A stretch of 64,000 nt of DNA, taken from Pseudomonas mandelii (GTDB lineage Bacteria; Pseudomonadota; Gammaproteobacteria; Pseudomonadales; Pseudomonadaceae). This document shows, piece after piece, positions 9,638 through 20,118 of the stretch. The stretch is from NCBI RefSeq assembly GCF_900106065.1, contig NZ_LT629796.1:1772001-1836000 (forward strand), given 5' to 3'. Under the pieces are notes generated by a model. It had not been told where the DNA came from. It did no database searches and worked only from the letters and a program-made list of their open reading frames with translations. The position numbers and the translations under genes were made by a program. How positions within the stretch are numbered: the stretch's first letter is position 1; each line of letters begins with the position of its first letter.

Positions 9638-10341
9638 ACCTGCTGCTCCTCGAAGAGGCCGATTTCATTGCGGCCGACCGGGTGATCCTGCGTGATCGCC
9701 GGTTGACGCACATGCAGGAAGTCCACCGCTGTGAAGTGGGTGACAGCATGCGCGTCGGGCGTATCGGCGGCCTGATGGGTGCGGCCGAAGTGCTGCGCCT
9801 GGACGCTGATGAAGCAGAATTGCGCGTCACCCTTGACCAGCCGCCGCCGACCAAGCTGCCCCTGACACTGATATTGGCCCTGCCACGGCCGAAAATGCTG
9901 CGCAGGGTGTTTCAGACCGTGGCGGCCATGGGTGTGCCACGAATCATCCTGGTGAACAGCTATCGCGTCGAGAAGAGCTTCTGGCAGACGCCGTTTCTGG
10001 AACCTGAAGCGATTCGCGAGCAATTGATCCTCGGCCTGGAACAGGCCCGGGACAGCGTGCTGCCGGAAATCGTCATCGAGAAGCGCTTCAAGCCGTTCGT
10101 CGAAGATCGGCTGCCGGCCATTTCCGAAGGCACCCTAGGCCTGGTGGGTCACCCGGGCAATTACCCGCCCTGCCCTCGCGGCCTGAATGAACCGGTGACC
10201 CTGGCCATCGGCCCCGAAGGCGGCTGGATCCCTTACGAAATCGACCTGCTGGCCAAGTCTGGCCTGCAACCGGTACAACTTGGCGAGCGCATCCTGCGCG
10301 TCGAAACCGCCGTCACCGCCCTGCTCGCCCGCCTCTTTTAA
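9634..10341 (+). CDS. rsmE: 16S rRNA (uracil1498-N3)-methyltransferase
   Basis: SPOUT-class methyltransferase that modifies U1498 of 16S rRNA. I use the GTG at 9634, inside the GTGA overlap with the tatC stop, giving [11 protein letters not shown] and 235 residues, the normal size. A longer open frame upstream only shadows tatC. N-terminal PUA-like domain (about 1-70), then the SPOUT knot with [15 protein letters not shown], the [14 protein letters not shown] loop and the C-terminal [10 protein letters not shown] signature. Confidence 0.95.
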   Translation: MNLLLLEEADFIAADRVILRDRRLTHMQEVHRCEVGDSMRVGRIGGLMGAAEVLRLDADEAELRVTLDQPPPTKLPLTLILALPRPKMLRRVFQTVAAMGVPRIILVNSYRVEKSFWQTPFLEPEAIREQLILGLEQARDSVLPEIVIEKRFKPFVEDRLPAISEGTLGLVGHPGNYPPCPRGLNEPVTLAIGPEGGWIPYEIDLLAKSGLQPVQLGERILRVETAVTALLARLF

Positions 10342-10356
10342 GATCAAGCACGGTCA

Positions 10357-10479
10357 CTGTGGCGAGGGAGCTTGCTCCCGTTTGGGCGCGCCGCGGCCAC
10401 CGATTTATTCCTGCAAAACCATCTCAGCCTGATTTGCGACTGCTTCGCAGCCGGACGGGAGCAAGCTCCCTCGCCACAG
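10357..10479. repeat. REP-pair palindrome, type B
   Basis: Arms CTGTGGCGAGGGAGCTTGCT and its reverse complement near the end (GGGAGCAAGCTCCCTCGCCA) with about 80 bases between them. Same type as 21234-21367 and 41117-41245. Confidence 0.85.
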
Positions 10480-10530
10480 GGATTTACTCGCCCTGAATAC
10501 CGCGCTGTACCTACAGATACCCGGCCGCCG

Positions 10531-10538
10531 GCCGATAC
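10531..10538 (+). promoter_or_regulatory. Possible sigma-28 (FliA) -10 element for the chemoreceptor gene
   Basis: GCCGATAC, close to the flagellar sigma factor -10 consensus GCCGATAA, 42 bases before the start of a chemoreceptor gene. No convincing -35 is seen at the expected distance, so this is tentative. Confidence 0.3.
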
Positions 10539-10579
10539 AGCTCCCATAAAACCAATTTGTAGTCCGAGGGAGTAGCAGC

Positions 10580-12496
10580 ATGTACCGTTGGCTAACCGAG
10601 AGTCTGGGAAACGTAAGCGTCAATCGCAAACTGGGGATCGGTTTCGGTCTGGTGCTGCTGCTGACGCTGCTGATCACCTTCACCGCCTGGACCGGCCTGA
10701 CGGGCGTGATGAGCCGGGGCGACAAGCTGGGGTTCATTGCCAGCCTCAACAACCAGACCAAAGACCTGCGCCTGGCCCGTCTGGACTACGAAATGCGCCG
10801 AGGCGAACAAGGCCCGGGCGCCGTCAACGATCTGTTGAGCCAACTCGACACAGGCCTGCAAACCGCACGCAAATTGATCGAACAGCCTGCTGATGCGGCG
10901 ATGATTGACCAGCAACTGGCCGCCGTCAGCCAGTACAAGCAAGCCTTCATCGCGATGACCCTGGCCGGTGCCAACCGCGAAGACGCCCGCAGCAAACTGG
11001 GCGCCACCGCCGATAACGCCGTGGCCCGCGTCGCTGAAGTCGAAAAGTCCATGCTGCAAGGCGACAGCGTCGCCGACTTCAACAGCGTGATCGACCTGAG
11101 CAAACTGATTCAGCAGGCACGCTTCCAGGTGCGCGGCTACACCTACAGCGGCAAGACCGAGGCCGAGCAACCTGCACTGGACGCCATCGACAACGCCCTG
11201 AAGAACCTCGAAAGCCTGCCCTCCAAACTGCCGGAACAGCACATTGCCAACCTGCAGCAGGCCAGCGATTCGCTCAAGGCCTATCGTGCCGCCGTCAGCC
11301 AGTTCCGCGACTCGCAAGTAGCCAGCGCCGCCGCCCTCAAGCGCATGGCCGCGCAAGGCGATATCTTGCTCGACGTCAGTAAAAAACTCACCGTGTCACA
11401 AACCATCGTCCGCGACACCGACGCAGCACACGCCAAGAACCTGCTGCTGATGGCCACCGTTCTGGCCCTGGCGTTTGGCTTGCTGGCGGCATGGGCGATC
11501 ACTCGCCAGATCGTGGTTCCGCTGAACCAGACCCTCAAAGTCGCCGAACGCGTGGCGGCTGGCGACCTGACGCAAAACCTTGTTTCTGAACGTCGCGACG
11601 AATTGGGCCAGCTCCAGCGTGCCATGCAGAACATGACTCTGGGCCTGCGCGAACTGATCGGTGGTATCAGCGATGGCGTAACGCAAATCGCCAGCGCCGC
11701 CGAAGAACTGTCCGCCGTCACCGAACAGACCAGCGCCGGGGTCAACAGCCAGAAGGTCGAGACCGATCAGGTGGCCACGGCAATGAACGAAATGACGGCC
11801 ACCGTGCAGGAAGTCGCGCGAAACGCCGAAGAAGCCTCCGAAGCCGCCGTCGCCGCCGATCAGCAGGCCCGCGAAGGTGACAAAGTGGTCGGAGAGGCCA
11901 TCGCTCAGATCGAGCGCCTGGCCCTTGAGGTCGGCAATTCCACAGCGGCCATGGGTGATCTGAAACGCGAGAGCGACAAGATCGGCAGCGTGCTGGACGT
12001 GATCAAATCCGTGGCCCAACAAACCAACCTTCTGGCCCTCAACGCCGCGATTGAAGCCGCCCGTGCCGGTGAGGCCGGACGTGGTTTCGCGGTGGTCGCC
12101 GACGAGGTGCGCAGCCTGGCCCAGCGCACTCAGAAGTCCACCGAGGAAATCGAAGAGCTGATCGTCGGCCTGCAAACCGGCACCCAGCAAGTGGCGACCA
12201 TCATGGACAACAGCCGCAGCCTGACCGACAGCAGCGTCGAACTGACCCGCCGCGCCGGTAGCTCGCTGGAAAGCATCACCCGCACGGTGTCGGCGATTCA
12301 ATCGATGAACCAGCAGATTGCCGCCGCTGCCGAGCAGCAAACCGCAGTGGCCGAGGAGATCAACCGGAGCGTGCTGAACGTGCGCGATGTGTCCGAGCAG
12401 ACCTCGGCAGCCAGTGAAGAGACCGCGGCGTCCAGCGTCGAGCTGGCGCGCCTGGGGACGCATCTGCAGATGCTGGTGGGCAGGTTCAAGGTTTGA
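10580..12496 (+). CDS. Methyl-accepting chemotaxis protein, HBM-like sensor domain
   Basis: A 638-residue chemoreceptor. First membrane helix at about 18-40, a long all-helical periplasmic domain (about 41-285), second helix at about 286-308, then HAMP and the cytoplasmic signalling hairpin whose tip reads [20 protein letters not shown]. The helical periplasmic region with [10 protein letters not shown] near its start resembles the helical bimodular (HBM) domain of P. putida McpS and McpQ, which sense TCA-cycle acids. That ligand class is an inference; the ligand-contact residues cannot be confirmed here. GAGGGAGTAGCAGC precedes the ATG. Confidence 0.9.
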   Translation: MYRWLTESLGNVSVNRKLGIGFGLVLLLTLLITFTAWTGLTGVMSRGDKLGFIASLNNQTKDLRLARLDYEMRRGEQGPGAVNDLLSQLDTGLQTARKLIEQPADAAMIDQQLAAVSQYKQAFIAMTLAGANREDARSKLGATADNAVARVAEVEKSMLQGDSVADFNSVIDLSKLIQQARFQVRGYTYSGKTEAEQPALDAIDNALKNLESLPSKLPEQHIANLQQASDSLKAYRAAVSQFRDSQVASAAALKRMAAQGDILLDVSKKLTVSQTIVRDTDAAHAKNLLLMATVLALAFGLLAAWAITRQIVVPLNQTLKVAERVAAGDLTQNLVSERRDELGQLQRAMQNMTLGLRELIGGISDGVTQIASAAEELSAVTEQTSAGVNSQKVETDQVATAMNEMTATVQEVARNAEEASEAAVAADQQAREGDKVVGEAIAQIERLALEVGNSTAAMGDLKRESDKIGSVLDVIKSVAQQTNLLALNAAIEAARAGEAGRGFAVVADEVRSLAQRTQKSTEEIEELIVGLQTGTQQVATIMDNSRSLTDSSVELTRRAGSSLESITRTVSAIQSMNQQIAAAAEQQTAVAEEINRSVLNVRDVSEQTSAASEETAASSVELARLGTHLQMLVGRFKV

Positions 12497-12508
12497 AACC
12501 GAGGTGAT

Positions 12509-12603
12509 GCCTTCGCGGGCAAGCCTCGCGCCTACAGGACTTTGCGTATCGCTCGATTGAGCCACGACACAATACTGTAGGAGCGAGGCTTGCCCGCGAA
12601 GGC
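12509..12603. repeat. REP-pair palindrome, type C
   Basis: Arms GCCTTCGCGGGCAAGCCTCG and CGAGGCTTGCCCGCGAAGGC around a loop of about 35 bases. It lies between the chemoreceptor stop and the ABC-ATPase remnant. Confidence 0.88.
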
Positions 12604-12622
12604 GTCACGACAGGCGCTCAAG

Positions 12623-12803
12623 CTACAAAACCTGACGCAAGAAGGCCTGCGCCCGCGGATCCTTCGGCGCATCGAAGAACTCGGCCGGCGAGGCATCTTC
12701 CAGCAATTTGCCGTGATCGAAGAACAGCACTCGATCCGCGACTTCCCGTGCAAAGCCCATCTCGTGGGTGACGCAGACCATGGTCATGCCTCCGTTTGCA
12801 CAA
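12623..12803 (-). pseudogene. 3' remnant of an amino-acid ABC transporter ATPase gene (GlnQ/ArtP-like)
   Basis: Read on the minus strand, about 57 codons up to a TAG at 12623-12625 encode GMTMVCVTHEMGFAREVADR, then VLFFDHGKLLED and a tail DPRAQAFLRQVL. This is the H-loop and C-terminal end of polar-amino-acid transporter ATPases of the GlnQ family. The Walker A, signature and Walker B regions are absent: upstream of about 12803 the similarity stops and the opgH terminator begins. No start codon or full gene is possible, so this is a decayed fragment. Its type C REP neighbour may mark the deletion. Confidence 0.82.
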
Positions 12804-12842
12804 GGGTTTAAGCAGGAATTGTTGCTCTAACGATCAGCAGCG

Positions 12843-12870
12843 CAAAAAAAACCCCGCTTTCGCGGGGTTT
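12843..12870 (-). terminator. Terminator after opgH
   Basis: On the minus strand: stem ACCCCGC / GCGGGGT with loop GAAA, then a run of eight T. It starts 5 bases after the opgH stop. Confidence 0.88.
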
Positions 12871-12874
12871 CTCG

Positions 12875-15445
12875 TCAGGCCAACTGAGGCTGCGCACTCA
12901 GTGGTTTGAGCGGTAGCAGCGGCGCATGGGGATCGGCTTTCACCGATTTGCGCCAGGCTGCCAGCCACTCGGGATGGCCTTCATTCCAGATCTGCTCATG
13001 CAAGCGAGCCAATGCCACCGGGTCGCTCAGCAATTGCACACGCTCATTGTTGTTCAGGCCGTCAGGCCCGACTTTCAATGCGTGACGCACCCGCTCGATG
13101 CGCAACCATTCGATCGGCTCGGCCTGACCGTGACGCGAGGTCGCCAGCGAGCACGCCAAGGCGTTCTGCTGTGGATCGACCACCGCACGGATGAAACCGT
13201 CGTTCAGTGCATGCCAACGGTTTTCGTGGGTGTACTGATCGGTTGCCAGCAACGCCTGCGGCGGATTGTATTCCTCAGGGATCAGGAACAGGCTTTCGTC
13301 ACGGGACTTGAGGCCCAGGCCGACACGACTGGAAATCACCGATACCGGGATCGACAGCATCAACGAACCGACGATCGGCACCAGCCACCACAGGAAGCTC
13401 GGGTTCAGCCAGACCACCAGCAGGGCCCAGAAGAAGCCCAGCAAGGTTTGCGGACCGTGGCGCTTGACCGCTTCGCTCCATGGCGTGGAGTCGTCGTCAC
13501 GTTGTGGCGAATTCCAGGTCGCGGCCCAGCCGAGGAACGCGGCGAGGACGAAACGGGTGTGGAAAATCATCCGCACCGGCGCCAGCAGCATGGAGAACAG
13601 CATCTCCAGCAGCATCGACAAGGTCACCTTGAACTTGCCACCGAACTCTTTCGCGCCCTTGGCCCAGATCAGGATGATGCTCAACAGCTTCGGCAGGAAC
13701 AACAGCACAATCGTCGTCGAGAACAGCGCAATTGCTTTGTCCGGGTGCCATTGCGGCCACAGCGGATAGAGCTGACGCGGCTCAAGGAAGTACTGCGGTT
13801 CCATCAAGGTGTTGACCGCCAGCAGCGCCGTCGACAACACCAGGAAGAAGAACCATAACGGTGCCGACAGGTAAGACATCACGCCGGTCAGGAACACCGC
13901 ACGGTGCACCGGGTGCATGCCCTTGACCAGGAACAGGCGGAAGTTCATCAGGTTACCGTGGCACCAGCGACGGTCACGCTTGAGTTCGTCCAGCAGGTTC
14001 GGCGGCAGTTCTTCGTAGCTGCCCGGCAAATCGTAGGCAATCCACACGCCCCAGCCGGCACGGCGCATCAGCGCAGCTTCGACGAAGTCGTGGGACAGAA
14101 TCGCACCGGCAAAAGCACCTTTACCCGGCAACGGCGCCAAGGCGCAGTGCTCGATGAACGGCTTCATGCGGATGATCGCGTTGTGGCCCCAGTAGTGGGA
14201 TTCACCCAACTGCCAGAAGTGCAGGCCGGCGGTGAACAACGGACCGTACACGCGGGTAGCAAACTGCTGCATACGCGCATAAAGGGTGTCCATGCCCGAC
14301 GCACGCGGCGCGGTCTGGATGATCCCGGCGTCCGGCGTGGCTTCCATCAAGCGCACCAGGCTGGTCAGGCAGTCACCGCTCATTACGGAGTCCGCGTCGA
14401 GCACGACCATGTACTTGTAGTCACCGCCCCAGCGACGGCAGAAGTCGTCGAGGTTGCCGCTTTTACGTTTCACACGACGGCGACGACGGCGATAGAAAAT
14501 CTTGCCGAAACCCTTGGCTTCACGGCAGACGTCCAGCCAGGCTTGCTGCTCGGCCACGCAGATGTCCGCGTCATTACTGTCACTGAGGACGAAGAAGTCG
14601 AAGCGATCCAGGTCACCCGTGGCTGCAACCGACTCGAAGGTCGCACGCAAACCGGCAAACACCCGTGGCACGTCTTCGTTGCAGATCGGCATCACCAGTG
14701 CAGTGCGCGCGTCCTTGGCAATCGGCTCGTTGCCAGCACTTTTACCGGAGATCCGGTATTTGTCGTGGCCAGTGAGCAATTCGAGGAAGCCCATCAGCGC
14801 CGTCCAGAAACCGGCCGAGACCCAGCAGAACAGAATCCCGAACAGAATCAGGATGCTGGTTTGCAGCGCATACGGCAGCACTTGCGTGACGGTTTTCAGG
14901 ATCGGCTGGTGCAGAACCTCGTTCAGGTCGACGAACGACCAGCCCTGGTACGGCATGATGCCTTTCATGTACCAGCCGGCGACGATGGTCTGGCCAAGCA
15001 TCAGGACCAGCAGAATGTAACGGCGGATCGAACCGACGGTGCGCCAGCGAGCCGCCGGCAGCACGTTCTCGTCCTTCGGCGGGGCCGGGGGATTGGTGCG
15101 ACCGGTCAGACGCCGCCAGCCACGCACCAGAATGTTGGTGCGCCACGGCTCCGGCACGACTTTGGTCCGACGGATCGGCGGGGTGGCCTTGAGGCAAACC
15201 CGACCACTGGCGTCGACCGCCAGCATTTCCGCTTCTTCCAGTTCTTCAGCAGTGCTCAGGGTCAGGCGACGGCCCACCGAGGCTTGGGCAGCCTCGGTCG
15301 GAGCGTCGAACGTCGAAGACGACAGACGTTGGTGCAGTTCGCTGAAGGACTGGCAGCCCGCGAGTTCCGCGCGCTGCTGGTCGGTCATCGGTAGATGCGC
15401 CAGATACTCGGCAAGAGTCTCTGGCTGTAGTTGAGAATTACTCAT
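12875..15445 (-). CDS. opgH: Glucan biosynthesis glucosyltransferase H
   Basis: Inner-membrane GT2 glycosyltransferase (856 residues) that makes the linear beta-1,2-glucan backbone of osmoregulated periplasmic glucans from UDP-glucose. Two membrane helices (about 140-215) precede the cytoplasmic catalytic domain with [27 protein letters not shown] (DxD metal site), and the [10 protein letters not shown] acceptor motif; five or six more helices follow (about 510-690), then a soluble C-terminal tail. The start overlaps the opgG stop by 8 bases, so translation is coupled. Confidence 0.96.
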   Translation of the reverse strand: MSNSQLQPETLAEYLAHLPMTDQQRAELAGCQSFSELHQRLSSSTFDAPTEAAQASVGRRLTLSTAEELEEAEMLAVDASGRVCLKATPPIRRTKVVPEPWRTNILVRGWRRLTGRTNPPAPPKDENVLPAARWRTVGSIRRYILLVLMLGQTIVAGWYMKGIMPYQGWSFVDLNEVLHQPILKTVTQVLPYALQTSILILFGILFCWVSAGFWTALMGFLELLTGHDKYRISGKSAGNEPIAKDARTALVMPICNEDVPRVFAGLRATFESVAATGDLDRFDFFVLSDSNDADICVAEQQAWLDVCREAKGFGKIFYRRRRRRVKRKSGNLDDFCRRWGGDYKYMVVLDADSVMSGDCLTSLVRLMEATPDAGIIQTAPRASGMDTLYARMQQFATRVYGPLFTAGLHFWQLGESHYWGHNAIIRMKPFIEHCALAPLPGKGAFAGAILSHDFVEAALMRRAGWGVWIAYDLPGSYEELPPNLLDELKRDRRWCHGNLMNFRLFLVKGMHPVHRAVFLTGVMSYLSAPLWFFFLVLSTALLAVNTLMEPQYFLEPRQLYPLWPQWHPDKAIALFSTTIVLLFLPKLLSIILIWAKGAKEFGGKFKVTLSMLLEMLFSMLLAPVRMIFHTRFVLAAFLGWAATWNSPQRDDDSTPWSEAVKRHGPQTLLGFFWALLVVWLNPSFLWWLVPIVGSLMLSIPVSVISSRVGLGLKSRDESLFLIPEEYNPPQALLATDQYTHENRWHALNDGFIRAVVDPQQNALACSLATSRHGQAEPIEWLRIERVRHALKVGPDGLNNNERVQLLSDPVALARLHEQIWNEGHPEWLAAWRKSVKADPHAPLLPLKPLSAQPQLA

Positions 15446-17276
15446 CGGCAGGCAACTGGTAGCTCCAGGTCTCGGTCAGGACTTCTTCCGTCGCTGCCGA
15501 TTCCGGTGTGGCTGGGGCCGCGTCCGCAGCAACAGGCTGCTTGGCGTCTTTGTTGTCCTTGTCCTTTTCCTTGGTATCGGCAACTGGCTTGGCGTCAGCC
15601 TGCTTGGCTTCGGCTTGCTTGGCGTCCTTGGCTTCCTTGGCTTCCTTGTCCGCCTTCTCTTGTTGCTTGGCGGCCACTTTATCGGCCTTGGCAACCGAAG
15701 AGTTGGAGACTGGCAGCGAGTTCTTGGAGAGGTCGCCCGGCACGATGTTCTCGACCAGTGCCGCACGCATCTCGGTAGGCTTGCCCGGATCCTTGATTTT
15801 CATCCGCAGGGTCAGGCGCCAGCCCTTGGTTTCAGGGTTGTAACGCACGCTGTTTTCGACCAGCTCGGCATTGTCGCCCACGCTGACCTGGCTGCGAACG
15901 TCCGCGGTTTCCGGCAGTGCTGCCAGGGACGGACCTTCGAAGTCCACCAGATAGGCAACGCTGCCATCCGGCTGACGGATCAGGTTGGACTGTTTCACGT
16001 CACCCGTGGAACGCAGGGTCTGTTGGACCCAGGCGCTGTCCGGTGCGTGAAGTGCGGCTTCGTCGATGGTCCAGTGCATGCGATAGGCGACGTCCAGCGG
16101 CTGACCAGGCTCAGGCAGTTTTTCCGGGCTCCAGAACGCAACGATATTGTCGTTGGTTTCGTCGGCAGTCGGAATCTCTACCAGATCGACGGAACCCTTG
16201 CCCCAATCGCCTTTTGGTTCGATCCAGGCACTTGGGCGCTTGTCGTAGCGGTCGTCGAGGTCTTCGTAGTGGCTAAAGTCGCGGCCACGTTGCAGCAAGC
16301 CGAAACCACGCGGGTTTTCGATCGAGTAGTTGCTCACGGCCAAGTGTTTTGGATTGTTCAGTGGACGCCAGATCCATTCGCCGTTGCCGGCATGAATCGA
16401 CAGACCGCTGGAATCGTGCAGTTCACGACGGTAGTTCAGCACTTTCGACGGCTGGTTGGCGCCGAACAGGAACATGCTGGTCAGCGGCGCAACGCCAAGC
16501 TTGGTGACCTTGTCACGCAGGAACATGCGGGCCTTGACGTCGACAATGGTGTCGCTGCCAGGACGCAGGGTCAGACGATAAGCACCGGTGGCGCGTGGCG
16601 AATCCAGCAGCGCGAAGATCACCAGGTGTTTGTCACCCGGTTTTGGCCGTTGAATCCAGAATTCGGTGAAGCGCGGGAATTCTTCGCCGGACGGCAATGC
16701 GGTATCGATGGCCATGCCGCGAGCGGACAAGCCATAGGTGTGACCCTTGCCGACAACGCGGAAGTAGCTCGCGCCGAGCATGGTCATGATTTCGTCTTGC
16801 TTATCGGCCTTGTTGATCGGGTAAAGCACACGGAAACCGGCATAACCCAGTTGTTCGGTAGCTTTAGGATCGAACTTCACATCGCCGAAATCGAAACGAG
16901 TTGGGTCGTATTTGATCTCTTCGACGGTGTTAGCCGTGATTTCGTTGATTTTCACCGGCGTGTCGAAGTGCATGCCCTGGTGATAGAACGAAAGCTTGAA
17001 CGGGGTTTTCTGATCGGCCCACTCGGCTTTTTCAGTGCGGAAACGAATTTTTTGATAGTCCGCGAATTTCATTTCGCGGAATTCGTTCGGCAGGTTACTG
17101 CGCGGGGCTTCGTATTTTTGTCCGGCCAGCTCTTTCGCCTTGACCGATACATCCTCCAGATTGAATGCCCAAATCTGGCCGGCGCTGAGCAAGCAGAGCA
17201 GTGCAGAGCCCGCTACCAGAGCGCTTCGGAACCGTTTGGCAGTCAATTTTGGTGCATTACAGGGAGTAACAATCAC
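15438..17276 (-). CDS. opgG: Periplasmic glucan biosynthesis protein G
   Basis: Periplasmic protein required for backbone synthesis or branching of osmoregulated glucans, with OpgH. I start at the GTG at 17276 ([10 protein letters not shown]), preceded by a GAGGG site; an ATG 27 bases further upstream is possible. Signal peptide with hydrophobic core [16 protein letters not shown] and likely cleavage after IWA, giving mature [10 protein letters not shown]. The body is the two-domain beta fold with [11 protein letters not shown] and [19 protein letters not shown]. At about 612 residues it is clearly longer than the roughly 510-residue E. coli protein; the extra length is mostly a Lys/Ala/Glu/Asp-rich stretch near the C-terminus (about 530-598). 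Confidence 0.94.
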   Translation of the reverse strand: MIVTPCNAPKLTAKRFRSALVAGSALLCLLSAGQIWAFNLEDVSVKAKELAGQKYEAPRSNLPNEFREMKFADYQKIRFRTEKAEWADQKTPFKLSFYHQGMHFDTPVKINEITANTVEEIKYDPTRFDFGDVKFDPKATEQLGYAGFRVLYPINKADKQDEIMTMLGASYFRVVGKGHTYGLSARGMAIDTALPSGEEFPRFTEFWIQRPKPGDKHLVIFALLDSPRATGAYRLTLRPGSDTIVDVKARMFLRDKVTKLGVAPLTSMFLFGANQPSKVLNYRRELHDSSGLSIHAGNGEWIWRPLNNPKHLAVSNYSIENPRGFGLLQRGRDFSHYEDLDDRYDKRPSAWIEPKGDWGKGSVDLVEIPTADETNDNIVAFWSPEKLPEPGQPLDVAYRMHWTIDEAALHAPDSAWVQQTLRSTGDVKQSNLIRQPDGSVAYLVDFEGPSLAALPETADVRSQVSVGDNAELVENSVRYNPETKGWRLTLRMKIKDPGKPTEMRAALVENIVPGDLSKNSLPVSNSSVAKADKVAAKQQEKADKEAKEAKDAKQAEAKQADAKPVADTKEKDKDNKDAKQPVAADAAPATPESAATEEVLTETWSYQLPADE

Positions 17277-17552
17277 GAGCAACCCTCGCCGAAAACAGAT
17301 CAAAAAACCAACGGCCAGCTATCTATATGCCAGGTTGGCGAGCATTGTTCCGACTCCTATGGGGCTAAATGATTCCCCAACAGGTCTCGGACAAGTCTCT
17401 ACCTAAGTCAAAATGGACCAACGAACGCTGATCCCCGTAGCGCGCGATTATCTAGTAGGCCGCGTTACAACGCATCAGGGGTAACAAAGTATTTATCGCG
17501 AAAAACCCCTGTTTTCAGTCGAAAAGCCCTGAAAAACATGTTTCAAGTGCTT

Positions 17553-17990
17553 TCACGTCTGTAACAGGAAGGTGACCGGGCCATCGTTGACCAAGTGCAC
17601 CTGCATATCCGCGCCGAATCTACCTGATGCCACAGTGCCATGCACCTGTTTCGCTTTGCTTAATAAATAGTCGAAAAGCTCCTCGCCCAGGGCCGGAGGG
17701 GCAGCGGTCGAAAAACTCGGGCGCAACCCGCTCTTGGTGTCTGCGGCCAGGGTGAACTGCGAGACCAGCAGCAACCCGCCGCCTACATCCGCCAAAGACA
17801 GATTCATCTTGCCCTCGGCGTCACTGAATACTCGATAGTTAAGCAGTTTATGCAGAAGTTTGTCGGCGCTGGCACGAGTATCCTCGGGCTCTACCGCCAC
17901 CAGCACCAATAATCCCTGATCGACCGCCCCCACCACTTCCCCCGCTACCTCGACTCGCGCGCCATGCACGCGTTGCAGCAGGCCTTTCAT
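17553..17990 (-). CDS. dtd: D-aminoacyl-tRNA deacylase
   Basis: Frees tRNA from wrongly attached D-amino acids and glycine. 145 residues, the standard size. Family motifs: the start [14 protein letters not shown], the active-site SQFTLAAD (about residue 77) and the C-terminal NDGPVTFLL, where the Gly-Pro dipeptide in cis gives chiral proofreading. The start overlaps the pip stop by 4 bases (ATGA), so pip-dtd is an operon. Confidence 0.97.
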   Translation of the reverse strand: MKGLLQRVHGARVEVAGEVVGAVDQGLLVLVAVEPEDTRASADKLLHKLLNYRVFSDAEGKMNLSLADVGGGLLLVSQFTLAADTKSGLRPSFSTAAPPALGEELFDYLLSKAKQVHGTVASGRFGADMQVHLVNDGPVTFLLQT

Positions 17991-18958
17991 GCTTCTTCGG
18001 GCGGCAGGTCGAGCAAGCGGCGAGCCATCTGCCCGGCGGCACGCACCAGTGCATCGGTGATGCCCGGCTCGGACGCGGCGTGGCCGGCGTCGCGGATCAC
18101 CTGGAGTTCACTGTTCGGCCAGGCCTGATGCAGTTCCCAGGCATTGTCCAGTGGGCAGATCACGTCATAACGACCGTGGACGATCACGCCAGGCAAATGG
18201 GCGATCTTGCCCATGTCGCGAATCAGCTGGTTCGGCTCGAGGAAGGCATTGTTGGTGAAGTAGTGACATTCGATACGTGCGATGGACAATGCGCGCTGCG
18301 GCTCGGAGAAGCGATCGACCACCAGCGGATTCGGACGCAAGGTCGCGGTCCGGCCTTCCCAGGTGGACCAGGCCTTGGCCGCATGCATCTGGGCGATCTG
18401 ATCGTTGCCGGTCAGGCGCTTGTGGAAAGCGCTGAGCAGGTCGCCGCGCTCATCCAATGGAATCGGCGCGACATAGTCCTGCCAGTAATCGGGGAACAGA
18501 CGGCTGGCGCCACACTGGTAGAACCACTCGATTTCCTGCGGACGGCAGAGAAAAATCCCGCGCAGGATCAGACCGTGTACACGCTCCGGGTGGGTTTGCG
18601 CGTAGGCCAGCGCCAGGGTCGAGCCCCAAGAGCCGCCAAACAGCACCCATTTTTCGATGCCCAGGTGTTTGCGAATGCGCTCAAGGTCGGCGACCAGATC
18701 CCAGGTGGTGTTGTTTTCAAGACTGGCGTGGGGCGTGGAACGCCCGCAACCGCGCTGGTCGAAGGTCACGATGCGGTACATGTTCGGATCGAAGTACCGT
18801 CGACTCTGGGCATCACACCCGGCACCGGGGCCGCCGTGGATGAACACCACCGGCAAACCTTCCGGTGAACCGCTTTCGTCGACATACAGGGTGTGAGTTT
18901 CATCGACGGCCAGATCGTGCCGGGCGTGGGGTTTGATCTGCGGGTACAAAGTCTGCAT
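17987..18958 (-). CDS. pip: Proline iminopeptidase
   Basis: Serine peptidase of family S33 that removes N-terminal proline from peptides. 323 residues, alpha/beta-hydrolase. Visible are the oxyanion HGGPGAGCD motif (about residue 41), the nucleophile elbow [10 protein letters not shown] with Ser near 110, the acid in GRYDVICP and the catalytic His in DAGHAASEP. It overlaps dtd by 4 bases. No signal peptide, so cytoplasmic. Confidence 0.95.
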   Translation of the reverse strand: MQTLYPQIKPHARHDLAVDETHTLYVDESGSPEGLPVVFIHGGPGAGCDAQSRRYFDPNMYRIVTFDQRGCGRSTPHASLENNTTWDLVADLERIRKHLGIEKWVLFGGSWGSTLALAYAQTHPERVHGLILRGIFLCRPQEIEWFYQCGASRLFPDYWQDYVAPIPLDERGDLLSAFHKRLTGNDQIAQMHAAKAWSTWEGRTATLRPNPLVVDRFSEPQRALSIARIECHYFTNNAFLEPNQLIRDMGKIAHLPGVIVHGRYDVICPLDNAWELHQAWPNSELQVIRDAGHAASEPGITDALVRAAGQMARRLLDLPPEEA

Positions 18959-19063
18959 TGCGCGCTCCGTAAGGGGTCGAGGTCATCCCTGGGGGGACTT
19001 CTATTATTCTGCCGTCCGGCATCATAAACCCGAATTACGCCAATGAGCATGCCCCTTGCAGCG

Positions 19064-19981
19064 TCATAACCTGTCAGCCAAAAACCCGAGCAGCGTTTCA
19101 TACAGCAAGTCGACCTCGGCGACCTGGCCCCGGGCCCGCAAACAGCCATGAACCAGCCCTTTTCCATAGTAAAGCGTGGTGGGCACACCCGCGGCCTGGA
19201 GATGCTCGGCATAGAGCACGCCGTCATCGCGCAGCGGATCGAATTGCGCCACGGCAATCAATGCCGGCGGCAGCCCGCCGAAGTGTCCGGCGAGCAACGG
19301 CATCGCATAGGCGCCCGGCTGTCGGGTGCCGCGCAAGTACAGGGCGTGATAACAATCCACATCACTGCTGGCGAGCAATGGCGCGTCGATGCATTCGCTA
19401 CGCGACGGCAACGAGCGATCACCGCCCAGCCCCGGATAGATCAAAACCTGCGCCGCCGGGACCGGCTCGCCCGCATCCCGCAGCGCCAGACACAACGCAG
19501 CAGCCAGATTGCCACCGGCACTGTCCCCCGCCACCAGCGTTCGTCCGGGATCAAGCCGAAAAGGTCCGCTTCGCAGCGCGCGCCAGACTCCCAGGCAATC
19601 ATTGAACGCCGCCGGAAAAGGATGTTCCGGCGCCAATCGGTAATCGACCGCGATCACCAGTACGCCGAGTGTCGACGCCAGTTCGGCGCAGATGAAATCG
19701 TGGGATTCCAGATCCCCTACCACCCAACCACCGCCATGCAGATACACGATGCACGGTCCACCGCCGGTCGGAGGTGAAACCGGCGGTTGATAGGATCGGA
19801 CCGACACACCGGCCAACTCGAAATCGACCACGTAGAGCCCGGCGGGACGTGGCGGAGTGAACGCCCGGCACATCGTGCTGTAGGCCTGGCGCAAACCGTC
19901 GAGGCTGCTGTCGGTGCTGTTGAAGCTGACGGTTTTCTCGACGAATGCCGACATTTGTTCAGAAATCGGGTAAGGCTTCAT
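19064..19981 (-). CDS. Alpha/beta-hydrolase of the hormone-sensitive-lipase family
   Basis: A 305-residue carboxylesterase-like enzyme. It has the HSL-family HGGGWVVGD oxyanion motif (about residue 80) and GDSAGGNLA nucleophile elbow (about residue 153), with the acid in the QFDPLRDDG segment and the histidine in the GLVHGCL segment. Substrate unknown; members hydrolyse short acyl esters. No signal peptide. It is flanked by a REP palindrome upstream and a 105-base gap downstream, so it is probably a single gene unit. Confidence 0.85.
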   Translation of the reverse strand: MKPYPISEQMSAFVEKTVSFNSTDSSLDGLRQAYSTMCRAFTPPRPAGLYVVDFELAGVSVRSYQPPVSPPTGGGPCIVYLHGGGWVVGDLESHDFICAELASTLGVLVIAVDYRLAPEHPFPAAFNDCLGVWRALRSGPFRLDPGRTLVAGDSAGGNLAAALCLALRDAGEPVPAAQVLIYPGLGGDRSLPSRSECIDAPLLASSDVDCYHALYLRGTRQPGAYAMPLLAGHFGGLPPALIAVAQFDPLRDDGVLYAEHLQAAGVPTTLYYGKGLVHGCLRARGQVAEVDLLYETLLGFLADRL

Positions 19982-20015
19982 GGGTCTGGTGCCCGTTCAG
20001 GAGATGGGGCCAACC

Positions 20016-20110
20016 CCTGTGGGAGCGAGCCCCGCTCGCGAAAGCGGAGTGTCAGTCAACATTGATGTCGACTGACACTCCGTCTTCGCGAGCAGGCTCG
20101 CTCCCACAGG
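20016..20110. repeat. REP-pair palindrome, type A
   Basis: CCTGTGGGAGCGAGC...GCTCGCTCCCACAGG with inner arms GTCAGTC and GACTGAC around CAACATTGATGTC. Lies between the esterase start and the choline-binding protein stop. Confidence 0.88.
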
Positions 20111-20118
20111 TTTTGCGT

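Noticed and set aside
9379..10341. Longer version of RsmE starting at 9379
   Set aside because: The extra part lies in another frame of tatC; the GTG at 9634 in the GTGA overlap gives the normal family length.
12590..12811. Plus-strand 73-residue frame over the ATPase remnant
   Set aside because: The minus-strand third frame gives a recognisable ATPase C-terminus, so the plus frame is a shadow.
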